From Chloroflexota bacterium (GTDB lineage Bacteria > Chloroflexota > Anaerolineae > Anaerolineales > Villigracilaceae): a DNA stretch of 64,000 bases. The notes below the pieces were generated by a model that did not search any database, was not told where the DNA came from, and saw only the letters and a program-made list of their open reading frames with translations. This document shows, in pieces, positions 26,495 through 33,748 of the stretch; position 1 is the stretch's first letter; every line of letters starts with the position of its first letter. The position numbers and the translations under genes were made by a program. The DNA is taken from assembly GCA_016191845.1 (NCBI GenBank), contig JACPVF010000016.1:124001-188000 (forward strand). Reading direction: 5' to 3'.

Positions 26495-26548
26495 TCGTCC
26501 TTCGACTGCGGGTCTCGCAATTTGCGCTCGGCCCTCCGCTCAGGACGA
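26495..26548. repeat. REP-like TTCGACTGCG/CCGCTCAGGA palindrome
   Basis: Inverted ends TCGTCCT (26495-26501) and AGGACGA (26542-26548) surround TTCGACTGCG and CCGCTCAGGA, the two halves of a short palindrome family found elsewhere in the window (30253, 44299, 52137, 61752). It lies between convergent genes. Confidence 0.55.
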
Positions 26549-26632
26549 GAATTGATCACTCAGGATGCTGGAGCAACACCACATGCCTTTCCCCTTCAGA
26601 CCTTCGTGCTCTTTGTGTTCTTTGTGGTGAAT

Positions 26633-28381
26633 CTATTCCGTTGCGCCCGTCGCCTTCATATCCTTCAAATTCAATTGATAGCCGATGCGCCCGTTGTACT
26701 CGTTGACCTCGTAGGTGAACAGCAGGTCCACGCGCGGCGGCATGTCCTTCTGCCATTCGCCCAGGTTGAAGCCGATCGCGTCGTGGCTGTAGCCGCGCTC
26801 GTCCTCGACCACCAGCTTGAGATGTTTACTGTCCGCGCCGACCGTGCGTGAGGCGCGCACCTTCACATCGCGCGCCACGAAGGCCACCTCGCGGTTGCCG
26901 TAGCCCGTCGGTTCGAGGCGGCTGAGGACCTGGATCAGCTCGGGGCGCAGCTGGCTGAGGCGCACTTCGACGTCGGCCGTCAGCGTGGGACGCAGGTTCT
27001 GACCGTCGAGTTTTTTCCTGGCGATGGAGGTCAACCGCTCCACCAGCTCGGGCAGGTTCCCGTTGCGGACGGTGAATCCCGCTGCCGCGGCGTGCCCGCC
27101 ATGTCGGACCAGCAGGTCCGCGCACAGGTCGAGCGCATCCGTGATGTGGAACTCGGGGATCGAGCGGCACGAGCCGCGCGTCTCCTCGGGCCCCTGCGAC
27201 GCCACGATGGCGGGCAGGTAATATTTCTCGGTCAGGCGCGAGGCGGCCAGGCCGATCACGCCCGAATTGAAGTTCTCGTCGGCGGCGAAGAGCAGGTAAT
27301 GTTTTTCCTCCGCCTTGGCCAGCGCGATCTCCTCGGCCTTGATCTGCATCTCGCGCGTGATGCGCTGACGCTCGGTGTTCTGCAGGTTGAGCACCTGCGC
27401 CAGTTCGCCCGCGCGGAAGACGTCCTGCGTGGTAAGCAACTCGAAGGCAGCCAGCGCCTCCTTCAGACGGCCCGCCGCGTTCAGGCGCGGACCCAGGTTG
27501 AAACCGATGTTGCCCGCATTGACCTTCTTCAGGTCCAGGCCCGCCACACCCGCCAGCGAGAAGAGTCCCTGACGCTGGGTCTGGCGCATCTGGTTCAGGC
27601 CGCGCCGCACCAGCACGCGGTTCTCGCCCACCAGCGGGGCCAGATCGGCCACGGTGCCGAGCGCCACCAGGTCGAGGGTATTTTCCAGCAGCGGGCGGCC
27701 GCCGTCCACGGCCCAGCGGCCGTCTTCCATTTTCAAGCCGCCGCCCATCACCAACGCCTCGGCCAGTTTGTAGGCGATGCCCACGCCCGCCAGGTCCTTG
27801 TCGGGATAGGTGTCGCCGTGCTGTTTGGGGTTGATGACGGCCAGGGCGGGCGGCAGGTCGCCCTCGGCGGGATGATGGTGGTCGCTGATGATCAGGTCCA
27901 GGCCGATCTCGCGCGCGTGCTGGGCCTCGTCGGGCGAGCGGATGCCGCAATCGACGGTGATGACCAGCTTGACGCCGTCGGCCTGGAGGTGGTCGAGCGC
28001 TTCCTTGTTGAGGCCGTAGCCTTCTTCGAAGCGATTGGGGATGTACCCGCGCACGTCTGCGCCCAGGGCTTGCAGCACTTCCACCAGCAGGGCCGTGGCG
28101 GTCACTCCATCCACGTCGTAGTCGCCGTAGATGGCGATCGGCTCACGATGGTCGAGGGCCGTCAGGATGCGCTCCACGGCGGCCTGCATGCCCGTCATCT
28201 GATAGGGATCGGTGTCGAAGTCGGGCTGTGCGTCGAGGAAGGCCCGCGCCTCGGCGGGGTCCGCATACCCGCGGTTGAACAGGATCTGCCGCAGGATGGG
28301 CGGAAAGGGCGCCAGGGCCGCATCCGCTTCGGGGGTGAGCAGGGGCGGCACGATCCAGCGCTTGGGTCGGGATAGGCTCAT
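26633..28381 (-). CDS. recJ: Single-stranded-DNA-specific exonuclease RecJ
   Basis: 582 residues, near the usual RecJ size. RecJ degrades single-stranded DNA 5' to 3' in recombination and mismatch and base-excision repair, using two metal ions. Visible motifs are AIYGDYDVDGVTA (near 87), VDCGI (motif II), ISDHHHP (the DHH motif, near 168), GTVADLAPL and the DHHA1 region RHGGHAAAAGF, followed by the OB-like C-terminal domain. The start overlaps the stop of the upstream membrane protein gene (ATGA); reading further up is that gene in another frame. It ends convergent with the rhodanese gene. Confidence 0.95.
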   Translation of the reverse strand: MSLSRPKRWIVPPLLTPEADAALAPFPPILRQILFNRGYADPAEARAFLDAQPDFDTDPYQMTGMQAAVERILTALDHREPIAIYGDYDVDGVTATALLVEVLQALGADVRGYIPNRFEEGYGLNKEALDHLQADGVKLVITVDCGIRSPDEAQHAREIGLDLIISDHHHPAEGDLPPALAVINPKQHGDTYPDKDLAGVGIAYKLAEALVMGGGLKMEDGRWAVDGGRPLLENTLDLVALGTVADLAPLVGENRVLVRRGLNQMRQTQRQGLFSLAGVAGLDLKKVNAGNIGFNLGPRLNAAGRLKEALAAFELLTTQDVFRAGELAQVLNLQNTERQRITREMQIKAEEIALAKAEEKHYLLFAADENFNSGVIGLAASRLTEKYYLPAIVASQGPEETRGSCRSIPEFHITDALDLCADLLVRHGGHAAAAGFTVRNGNLPELVERLTSIARKKLDGQNLRPTLTADVEVRLSQLRPELIQVLSRLEPTGYGNREVAFVARDVKVRASRTVGADSKHLKLVVEDERGYSHDAIGFNLGEWQKDMPPRVDLLFTYEVNEYNGRIGYQLNLKDMKATGATE

Positions 28382-29661
28382 TGCAGCCCCACCAGGCGCA
28401 GCAGGGTTTGGGTCCACATGTCGAACCAACTGATCTTGAAGGTGTCTTTGAACATGATGTATAGTCCGATGAAGTTCATGAATACGGAGGCCAGGATCAA
28501 GGCGATGGCGGGCTTGTCCATCTTGCGGATGCCGTCGGCCAGCAGGATCAACAGGAAGACCAGCACGTCCAGCAGGTAGCGATAGCCGTATTGGACGTAG
28601 CCTGGCGCGTGATACATCCATACTGCCAGCGTGACGGGTGTCAGCGCGGCCAGCGCCGAGAGGGTCAGCGGGTTGCCTTTCAACCGCGCGCGAAAGACAT
28701 ATACCAGCGCGGGCGTGGTCAGGAAGACGCTCATGCCGAGCGGGTTGAAGAAATCGGTGATGTGCTTGAAGCCGCGCGGCGTGTTCAGGTCGGGGCACAT
28801 CTGGTTGACGGTGGGCAGCGGGTCGCCAGGGAGGTTCGGCAGGCCCGCCAATGAGATATAGATATTGCACGGCATGTAGCGTGGGTTGAAGCCGCCGTAC
28901 TTTGCATATAGCTCGGTCAACTGTTTCGAGCCTTCCACGTAGCCATAGCCGAAATCGAGCAGGTTGCCGAAGCGCAGCAGGTTGTAGCCCAACATCACGA
29001 CCAGCGCCAGAGCGAAGGTCCCCGCGAAGGGCAGCGACTTGAGCAGCCAGGTCCGCACCGTTTCCCTGCGCAGGAAATGATAGAGCAGGAAGAAGACCGC
29101 CGCAAACAGCAGGGTCGGCCGCGAGAGCGCCGCCAGCCCCAGCCAGAGGCCTGCCAGCCAGGGACGTTTGTCGATCAGCGTCTCGCGCACGAACAACAGC
29201 GTGAACAGGACGGCTGTCACCTGCGCGTTGAACCAGACCGAGCCAACGCTGGAGATCCACCAGTTCACCGTCCCTGCCGCGAACAGGACCGTCAGCCAGA
29301 TGCGCTTCGAGGGGCTTTCCTCTCCGCCCAGGCGTCCCAGCAGGTCATAGGCCAGCGCGGCATTTACCGCGGCCACGACCACGCTGAACAGCACGTCGCT
29401 GACTCCCAGCCCGAAGACCGCCACGAAGGGCAGGTAGAGCAGGGCGGGCGCCAGCGCGCCTGGGACGTAGAGTTTGCCGTCGAAATGGATCAGGTCGTAG
29501 GGCGCACCGCCATAGTTCATCAGGTCGAGATGGCCATGCAGGAAGGCATCCGCCAGGTACACGTATTGCTGCATGCCTGTCTGTTTGAAGAGCATGGCCC
29601 CCACGCTGAATCCGTAAAAAAGCAGGGCGAGGATGAAGGCAACCCAGAAAGAACGTTTCAT
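28378..29661 (-). CDS. GT-C-like polytopic membrane protein (possible glycosyltransferase)
   Basis: 427 residues with about ten hydrophobic segments. The first loop after TM1 carries Asp and Gly residues (HGHLDLMNYGG), and LALAALSRPTL lies further on, an arrangement seen in GT39/GT-C family transferases that use polyprenyl-phosphate sugars. The acceptor and donor cannot be told. The start has no ribosome site, but a TATACT box on the minus strand (29672-29677) lies 10 bases upstream, so the mRNA may have almost no leader. Its stop overlaps recJ (ATGA); the pairing with recJ looks incidental. Confidence 0.7.
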   Translation of the reverse strand: MKRSFWVAFILALLFYGFSVGAMLFKQTGMQQYVYLADAFLHGHLDLMNYGGAPYDLIHFDGKLYVPGALAPALLYLPFVAVFGLGVSDVLFSVVVAAVNAALAYDLLGRLGGEESPSKRIWLTVLFAAGTVNWWISSVGSVWFNAQVTAVLFTLLFVRETLIDKRPWLAGLWLGLAALSRPTLLFAAVFFLLYHFLRRETVRTWLLKSLPFAGTFALALVVMLGYNLLRFGNLLDFGYGYVEGSKQLTELYAKYGGFNPRYMPCNIYISLAGLPNLPGDPLPTVNQMCPDLNTPRGFKHITDFFNPLGMSVFLTTPALVYVFRARLKGNPLTLSALAALTPVTLAVWMYHAPGYVQYGYRYLLDVLVFLLILLADGIRKMDKPAIALILASVFMNFIGLYIMFKDTFKISWFDMWTQTLLRLVGLQ

Positions 29662-29710
29662 GGATTGGCGAAGTATAAACGGGGAGCGGGATGCGTGGAA
29701 GGGTCGAGGG

Positions 29711-29716
29711 TATAAT
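29711..29716 (+). promoter_or_regulatory. -10 box TATAAT of gene 29733-30248
   Basis: A consensus -10 hexamer followed by the ribosome site GGAGGG (29724-29729) and ATG at 29733. No clear -35 box is seen at 17 bp. Confidence 0.5.
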
Positions 29717-29732
29717 TGTGCACGGAGGGCTT

Positions 29733-30248
29733 ATGCCGACACCTGCTGCTGACGAGAAATTGACGACCGTGATGATCTATTCCCATAATATGCTGGTGCG
29801 TGGGGATGTGCTGACCAAACAAAGCATGCGCGTGAGCATCTGGCTGCGCACGCAGGGCGTGCCGAACTATGTACACCTGTTCAAGCCGCAGGTGCTGGTC
29901 CTCGGCGGACCTGCGCCCAGAACGCTGACCTACGAAGAGATGTTCTTCCCCACGCCGCAGGTGGTCGGGTTCCACATCGCGCCGCCCGCCGCCGACCCTG
30001 TGGATTATGATGCCAGTGAAGCGGGCCGCCGCCTGGTGGACGTCTCCCTGATGATCGGCTCGTTCATGCTCAAGGCCAGGGCGCGCATCTCCAGCCAGAC
30101 CGATTTCGCCACCAGCATCGACGTGGCCCGCGCCGCCTGGATGTCGATCTACGAGGCCGAGATCAGTCATCCCGCCCTGCCGCAGATGGGCGTAATGCAT
30201 GTACCCATGCTGCTGGTGCGACCCGAGCAGGTCAGTTTTGCGCTATAA
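29733..30248 (+). CDS. Conserved-looking protein of unknown function
   Basis: 171 residues; I do not recognise it. The ATG at 29733 follows GGAGGG by 3 bases; an ATG 14 codons upstream would put the promoter box inside the gene. It is soluble, alpha/beta in composition, without signal peptide or membrane segment. It contains SMRVSIWLRTQGVPNYVHLF (near 30-50) and an acidic middle. It is divergent from the recJ block and is followed by a DUF2721 membrane protein 72 bases later. Confidence 0.65.
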   Translation: MPTPAADEKLTTVMIYSHNMLVRGDVLTKQSMRVSIWLRTQGVPNYVHLFKPQVLVLGGPAPRTLTYEEMFFPTPQVVGFHIAPPAADPVDYDASEAGRRLVDVSLMIGSFMLKARARISSQTDFATSIDVARAAWMSIYEAEISHPALPQMGVMHVPMLLVRPEQVSFAL

Positions 30249-30252
30249 CTAT

Positions 30253-30308
30253 CTTCGCCCTGCATGCACTGTGCCGCAGGCACACGTGAGCGGAGCCGAA
30301 GGGCGAAG
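30253..30308. repeat. REP-like palindrome between genes
   Basis: CTTCGCCCT (30253-30261) pairs with AGGGCGAAG (30300-30308); inside lie GTGCCGCAGGCAC and GAGCGGAGCCGAAGGG, the latter resembling other TTCGACTGCGCTCAGGG-type repeats here. It could form a stable RNA hairpin in the message between the two genes. Confidence 0.5.
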
Positions 30309-30320
30309 GATCGAATCATT

Positions 30321-30716
30321 ATGGAAATCACTCTAACCACCCCGTCCTTGTTGTTCCCCGCCATCTCCCTGCTGATGCTGGCTTACACCAACCGCTTCCT
30401 GACCCTGGCCACCATCATCCGCGGATTGCACGACCGCTATCAGACCCAGCAGGATGAGAACCTGGTCCGACAGATCGCCAACCTGCGCTACCGCGTGTAC
30501 CTGATCCGTAACATGCAGATCGCGGGCGTGCTCAGCCTGTTGTTCTGCGTGGTCAGCATGTTCTCGCTTTTCGCGGGTTGGATCATGGTGGGGCAGTGGG
30601 TCTTTGGCATTGCCTTGCTCCTGATGATGGTCTCGATGGGCATTTCCCTGCGAGAATTGCAGGTCTCCGTCGGTGCATTGGACCTGTTGCTGAATGAGAT
30701 GGGCAAAGGCAAATAG
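30321..30716 (+). CDS. DUF2721 family membrane protein
   Basis: 131 residues, chosen start MEITLTTPSLLFPAISLLML. Three hydrophobic helices are visible (about 9-24, 70-88, 93-112), with a charged cytoplasmic stretch RGLHDRYQTQQDENLVRQI between the first two. This is the layout of DUF2721, a family without known function. AAGGA lies about 12 bases upstream. Sixteen bases separate it from the double-MerR gene. Confidence 0.8.
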   Translation: MEITLTTPSLLFPAISLLMLAYTNRFLTLATIIRGLHDRYQTQQDENLVRQIANLRYRVYLIRNMQIAGVLSLLFCVVSMFSLFAGWIMVGQWVFGIALLLMMVSMGISLRELQVSVGALDLLLNEMGKGK

Positions 30717-30732
30717 CCTTCATCGACTGTTG

Positions 30733-31497
30733 ATGTCAGCCCAGAAAATTTTTCGCACCTCTGACCTGGCCCGCGCGGCGGGAGTGCATCCCAACACGGT
30801 ACGGCTTTACGAGCGATGGGGATTAATTCCCCCTGTCGAGCGGACCCGCTCTGGCTACCGCATCTTCCATCAATCCCATCTCGACTGCCTGAAACTGGCG
30901 CGCAAGATCTACTCGGCTCCCTACCCTGGCAGGGGATTCCGTGCATTGGGGAACGAGATCATTCAGTGTGCCGTGGCGGATGACTGGTCGGCGGCGCTGG
31001 AAAAAGCACGGGTGCATCTCTCCGTGGTCGAAGCGGAACTGGAACGGGCCGAGGCCGCCGCCGACCTGCTGGAACATTGGGCGCAGCACCTGACGGAGGC
31101 GGCCGACGATCCGCCGCTGTCGATCGGGGAAGTGGCCAGGCTGCTGGGCGTCAGTGTGGACATCGTCCGCAATGCGGAGCGCAATGGATTGATCACGGTC
31201 CCGCGCAACTCATACAACGGATACCGCTTGTTTCGGAGGAGGGAGATCGAACGGCTGCAGATCATCCGCATGCTGACCAGGGCGGGGTACAGCCACATGG
31301 CGATCCTGCGCATGTTCCTCGAACTGGACGCAGGCAATACCCGCGACCTGAAGAAAATCCTCGATACCCCGCGCGCCGACGAGGATATCTTCACCGCCGC
31401 CGACCGCTGGTTGACCACCTTGCAGGCCCAGCAAAAGATGGCGCGGGAAGTCGTCGGGATGGTTTTGGAGGTCATCGAGTCTGGGAGGATCCATTAG
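30733..31497 (+). CDS. Transcription regulator with two MerR-type DNA-binding domains
   Basis: 254 residues. The first MerR helix-turn-helix plus wing is near 8-45 (RTSDLARAAGVHPNTVRLYE then GLIPP, SGYRIF). A helical linker follows, then a second MerR domain near 130-200 (SIGEVARLLGVSVDIVRNAE then NGYRLFRRREIERL). Ordinary MerR proteins have one such domain and dimerise; two in one chain is unusual and may let a monomer bind a whole palindrome. No metal-binding Cys pair is seen at the C-terminus, so a heavy-metal sensor is unlikely. The start ATG has no clear ribosome site. It lies directly upstream of the two-component system. Confidence 0.85.
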   Translation: MSAQKIFRTSDLARAAGVHPNTVRLYERWGLIPPVERTRSGYRIFHQSHLDCLKLARKIYSAPYPGRGFRALGNEIIQCAVADDWSAALEKARVHLSVVEAELERAEAAADLLEHWAQHLTEAADDPPLSIGEVARLLGVSVDIVRNAERNGLITVPRNSYNGYRLFRRREIERLQIIRMLTRAGYSHMAILRMFLELDAGNTRDLKKILDTPRADEDIFTAADRWLTTLQAQQKMAREVVGMVLEVIESGRIH

Positions 31498-31536
31498 GGC
31501 GGCCTTTCAGGAGACCATTTCCATTTTCCGCAGGGA

Positions 31537-31542
31537 TATAAT
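31537..31542 (+). promoter_or_regulatory. -10 box TATAAT giving a probable leaderless response-regulator mRNA
   Basis: TATAAT ends 7 bases before the ATG at 31550, the normal -10 to +1 distance, and no ribosome site lies between. No convincing -35 box. Confidence 0.5.
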
Positions 31543-31549
31543 AGTTACC

Positions 31550-32242
31550 ATGTCCAAGCATATTTTGCTGGTCGATGACGATGCGCTCATGCGCCGCAGC
31601 CTGGCCTTCAACCTGGAGCAGGCGGGATTCCGCGCCAGCACGGCCGCCAACGCGGAAGACGCGCTGGCCCTGGCGCGCCAGTCGCCGCCCAACCTGGTGC
31701 TGCTCGATATCGGTCTGCCGGGCATGGATGGGCTGGATGCCATCAAGCGTTTCAAGGAACAGTTTCGCGTGCCCGTCATCTTCGTCACGGCGCGCCGCCG
31801 CAACATGGACGAAGTGGTCGGCCTGGAGCTGGGTGCGGATGACTACGTCACCAAGCCCTTCGACGTGGACGTACTGGTCGCGCGCATCAAGGCCGTGCTG
31901 CGCCGCAACGAGTCCGCGCCTGAGCCTGCTCCCGTCCTGACGTTGACTGTGGACGACTTGAGCCTGGATGCGGTCGCGCATACGGTCATGCTGGCAGGGC
32001 GGAGCGTGAGTCTTTCACCCAGGGAGTTCAGCCTGTTGCAGGCCCTGGCGAGTGAGCCCAACCGTGTGCGTTCGGTGGACGAGTTGCTGGCCAGCGTGTG
32101 GGGCGCGGAGTTCGTCGGCCAGCCGCAGGTGGTATACGTGCACATCCGCTGGCTGCGCGAAAAATTGGAGGCCAACCCCGAGCAGCCCAGGCGCATCGTC
32201 ACCGTGCGTGGCGTGGGTTACAAGTTGGTGGGAGGCAAATAA
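31550..32242 (+). CDS. OmpR/PhoB-family response regulator
   Basis: 230 residues. The receiver domain has the acidic pair DDD (10-12), the phospho-acceptor Asp in LLDIGLPGMDG (near 53), a Thr in FVTARRR (near 81) and Lys in VTKPF (near 103). The C-terminal winged helix starts near 125 and ends in IRWLREKLEANP and RIVTVRGVGYKL, typical of OmpR/PhoB. It overlaps the kinase start by one base (TAATG), so the pair is translationally coupled. Three 11-bp direct repeats before the following htrA gene (33669-33701) look like its binding sites. Confidence 0.95.
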   Translation: MSKHILLVDDDALMRRSLAFNLEQAGFRASTAANAEDALALARQSPPNLVLLDIGLPGMDGLDAIKRFKEQFRVPVIFVTARRRNMDEVVGLELGADDYVTKPFDVDVLVARIKAVLRRNESAPEPAPVLTLTVDDLSLDAVAHTVMLAGRSVSLSPREFSLLQALASEPNRVRSVDELLASVWGAEFVGQPQVVYVHIRWLREKLEANPEQPRRIVTVRGVGYKLVGGK

Positions 32243-33660
32243 TGTTCCGCACCCTGCGTCAACGCCTCGTGTGGAGTCAGATCCTGCCGCTGCTATTGAT
32301 CCTGCCGTTGATGGGCGTGCTGCTGGTCTACTCGCTCGAAGGCCAGGTGCTCATCCCACAATTGGCCAAGAATTTGGTCGGCAATGCGCGCCTGCTGGCG
32401 GAGATCAGCAACGCCGAGTTCGAGCTATGGGGCGATCCGATCCTGTTCGAGAATTTGATCTCGCGCGTGCAGCTTTCCAGCGACATCCAGGTCATGTTCC
32501 TGGATGGACGCGGCAAGATTTTGTATTCCAGCAACCCCAGCGACCCTTCGCAGACGGCAACGGGCGTTTCGCCTACAGGCCTGTCCAGGGCCCTGGGCGG
32601 ACATGAAGCCGCGCTGACCAATTATTCGATCCTCAACTTGAGCAATGTAGTGGTGGACGTGTACGAGCCCGTCATCGATGCGGGCGGACGGGTGATCGGC
32701 ATCGTGCGCCTGTCGTATCGACTGGGCTCGCTGTACGATATCTTCGAACAGTTGCGCGGACAGATTCTGTGGGCGTTGGGCCTGGGTTTGATTCTCAGCA
32801 TCGTGCTGGGAACCTGGCTGGCTTTCAGTATCAGCCGCCCTGTGCGGGAGGTGACCGACGCCATTTACAACCTGGCCGCAGGCCAGCGTAGTGAGCCCGT
32901 GCAGGAATATGGTCCGCAGGAATTGCGCTCGCAGGCGCGGGCTGTCAACTTCCTGGTGGATGAATTGCACAGCATGGAAGCCTCGCGCCGACAGTTGCTG
33001 GCCAACGTGGTGCATGAGTTGGGACGTCCGCTGGGAGCGCTGCGCTCGGCCATCCACTCGCTGCGCAAGGGTGCGGCATCTGACCCTGCCTTGCTCGAAG
33101 ACCTGACGCGCGGCATGGACGAGGAGACCCTGCGGCTGGAGTACGTCCTGAACGAACTGGCCAACCTGTACGACAAGGCGCGCGGTCCGCTCGAGTTGAA
33201 TCGTCAGCCTGTCGAAATGGCGGATTGGCTGCGAGGGGTGCTGTCCCCGTGGAAATCGGCGGCAGAGGAGAAGCACCTGCTTTGGCGGGACCAGCTTCCC
33301 GTGTCGCTGCCGACCCTGTCCATTGATGGGATGCGGATGGCGGAAGTGGTGGGAAATCTGCTCAGCAATGCGGTCAAGTACACCCCTGCAGGTGGTACGG
33401 TCACCATCTCGGCGGGCGCCGACGATACATCCTTCTGGCTGACGGTGGCGGATACGGGTGTGGGCATCCTGCCCGACGAACGCGAGAAGATCTTCCAGCC
33501 GTTCTATCGCGGCGAGACGGGACGGCGCATCAAGCAGGGCATGGGCCTGGGCTTGACCATCGCGCGCGAGATCGTTTTGGCGCATGGCGGCGAACTCCGC
33601 GTGGAGAGCGAGCCAGGTCAGGGCGGCGCTTTTACGTTGTCCCTGCCGCTGGGTTCATAA
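32242..33660 (+). CDS. Sensor histidine kinase, partner of the upstream response regulator
   Basis: 472 residues. One membrane helix is at 13-33, an extracytoplasmic sensor loop (about 34-170), a second helix (about 174-196), HAMP (197-250), HisKA with His258 in VVHELGRP, then HATPase with NLLSNAVKYTP, DTGVGI and GMGLGLTIA. The H box is unusual: the canonical HELRTP Thr, needed for phosphatase activity in many HisKA kinases, is replaced by Arg, so it may be a weak phosphatase. It is followed by htrA, as in the CpxAR-degP and CiaRH-htrA layouts, which suggests envelope stress sensing. Confidence 0.93.
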   Translation: MFRTLRQRLVWSQILPLLLILPLMGVLLVYSLEGQVLIPQLAKNLVGNARLLAEISNAEFELWGDPILFENLISRVQLSSDIQVMFLDGRGKILYSSNPSDPSQTATGVSPTGLSRALGGHEAALTNYSILNLSNVVVDVYEPVIDAGGRVIGIVRLSYRLGSLYDIFEQLRGQILWALGLGLILSIVLGTWLAFSISRPVREVTDAIYNLAAGQRSEPVQEYGPQELRSQARAVNFLVDELHSMEASRRQLLANVVHELGRPLGALRSAIHSLRKGAASDPALLEDLTRGMDEETLRLEYVLNELANLYDKARGPLELNRQPVEMADWLRGVLSPWKSAAEEKHLLWRDQLPVSLPTLSIDGMRMAEVVGNLLSNAVKYTPAGGTVTISAGADDTSFWLTVADTGVGILPDEREKIFQPFYRGETGRRIKQGMGLGLTIAREIVLAHGGELRVESEPGQGGAFTLSLPLGS

Positions 33661-33668
33661 GGTTTTCT

Positions 33669-33701
33669 TAAACTTCCCGTAGACTTTCCATAAAGACGCC
33701 C
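33669..33701 (+). promoter_or_regulatory. Three 11-bp direct repeats, probable response-regulator binding sites
   Basis: TAAACTTCCCG, TAGACTTTCCA and TAAAGACGCCC are contiguous 11-mers, the spacing (one helix turn) at which OmpR-family dimers bind in tandem. They end 14 bases before the -10 box TATACT (33716-33721), so they cover the -35 position, as for a class II activator. Confidence 0.55.
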
Positions 33702-33715
33702 GGGCGGCCTCCTCG

Positions 33716-33721
33716 TATACT
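33716..33721 (+). promoter_or_regulatory. -10 box TATACT of htrA
   Basis: TATACT lies 27 bases before the htrA ATG, with the ribosome site AAGGAGG between. There is no consensus -35, which fits a promoter dependent on the response regulator. Confidence 0.5.
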
Positions 33722-33748
33722 GGCGGGGAATGAATCAAGGAGGCTCCC

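Noticed and set aside
26590-26632. CTTTGTGTTCTTTGTGGTGAA-like stretch near the recJ end
   Set aside because: It resembles a short sequence common in many genomes' gaps, but one copy with no structure is not enough to call a feature.
27092-28375. 427-residue plus-strand frame opposite recJ
   Set aside because: Antisense shadow of recJ, which has complete family motifs.
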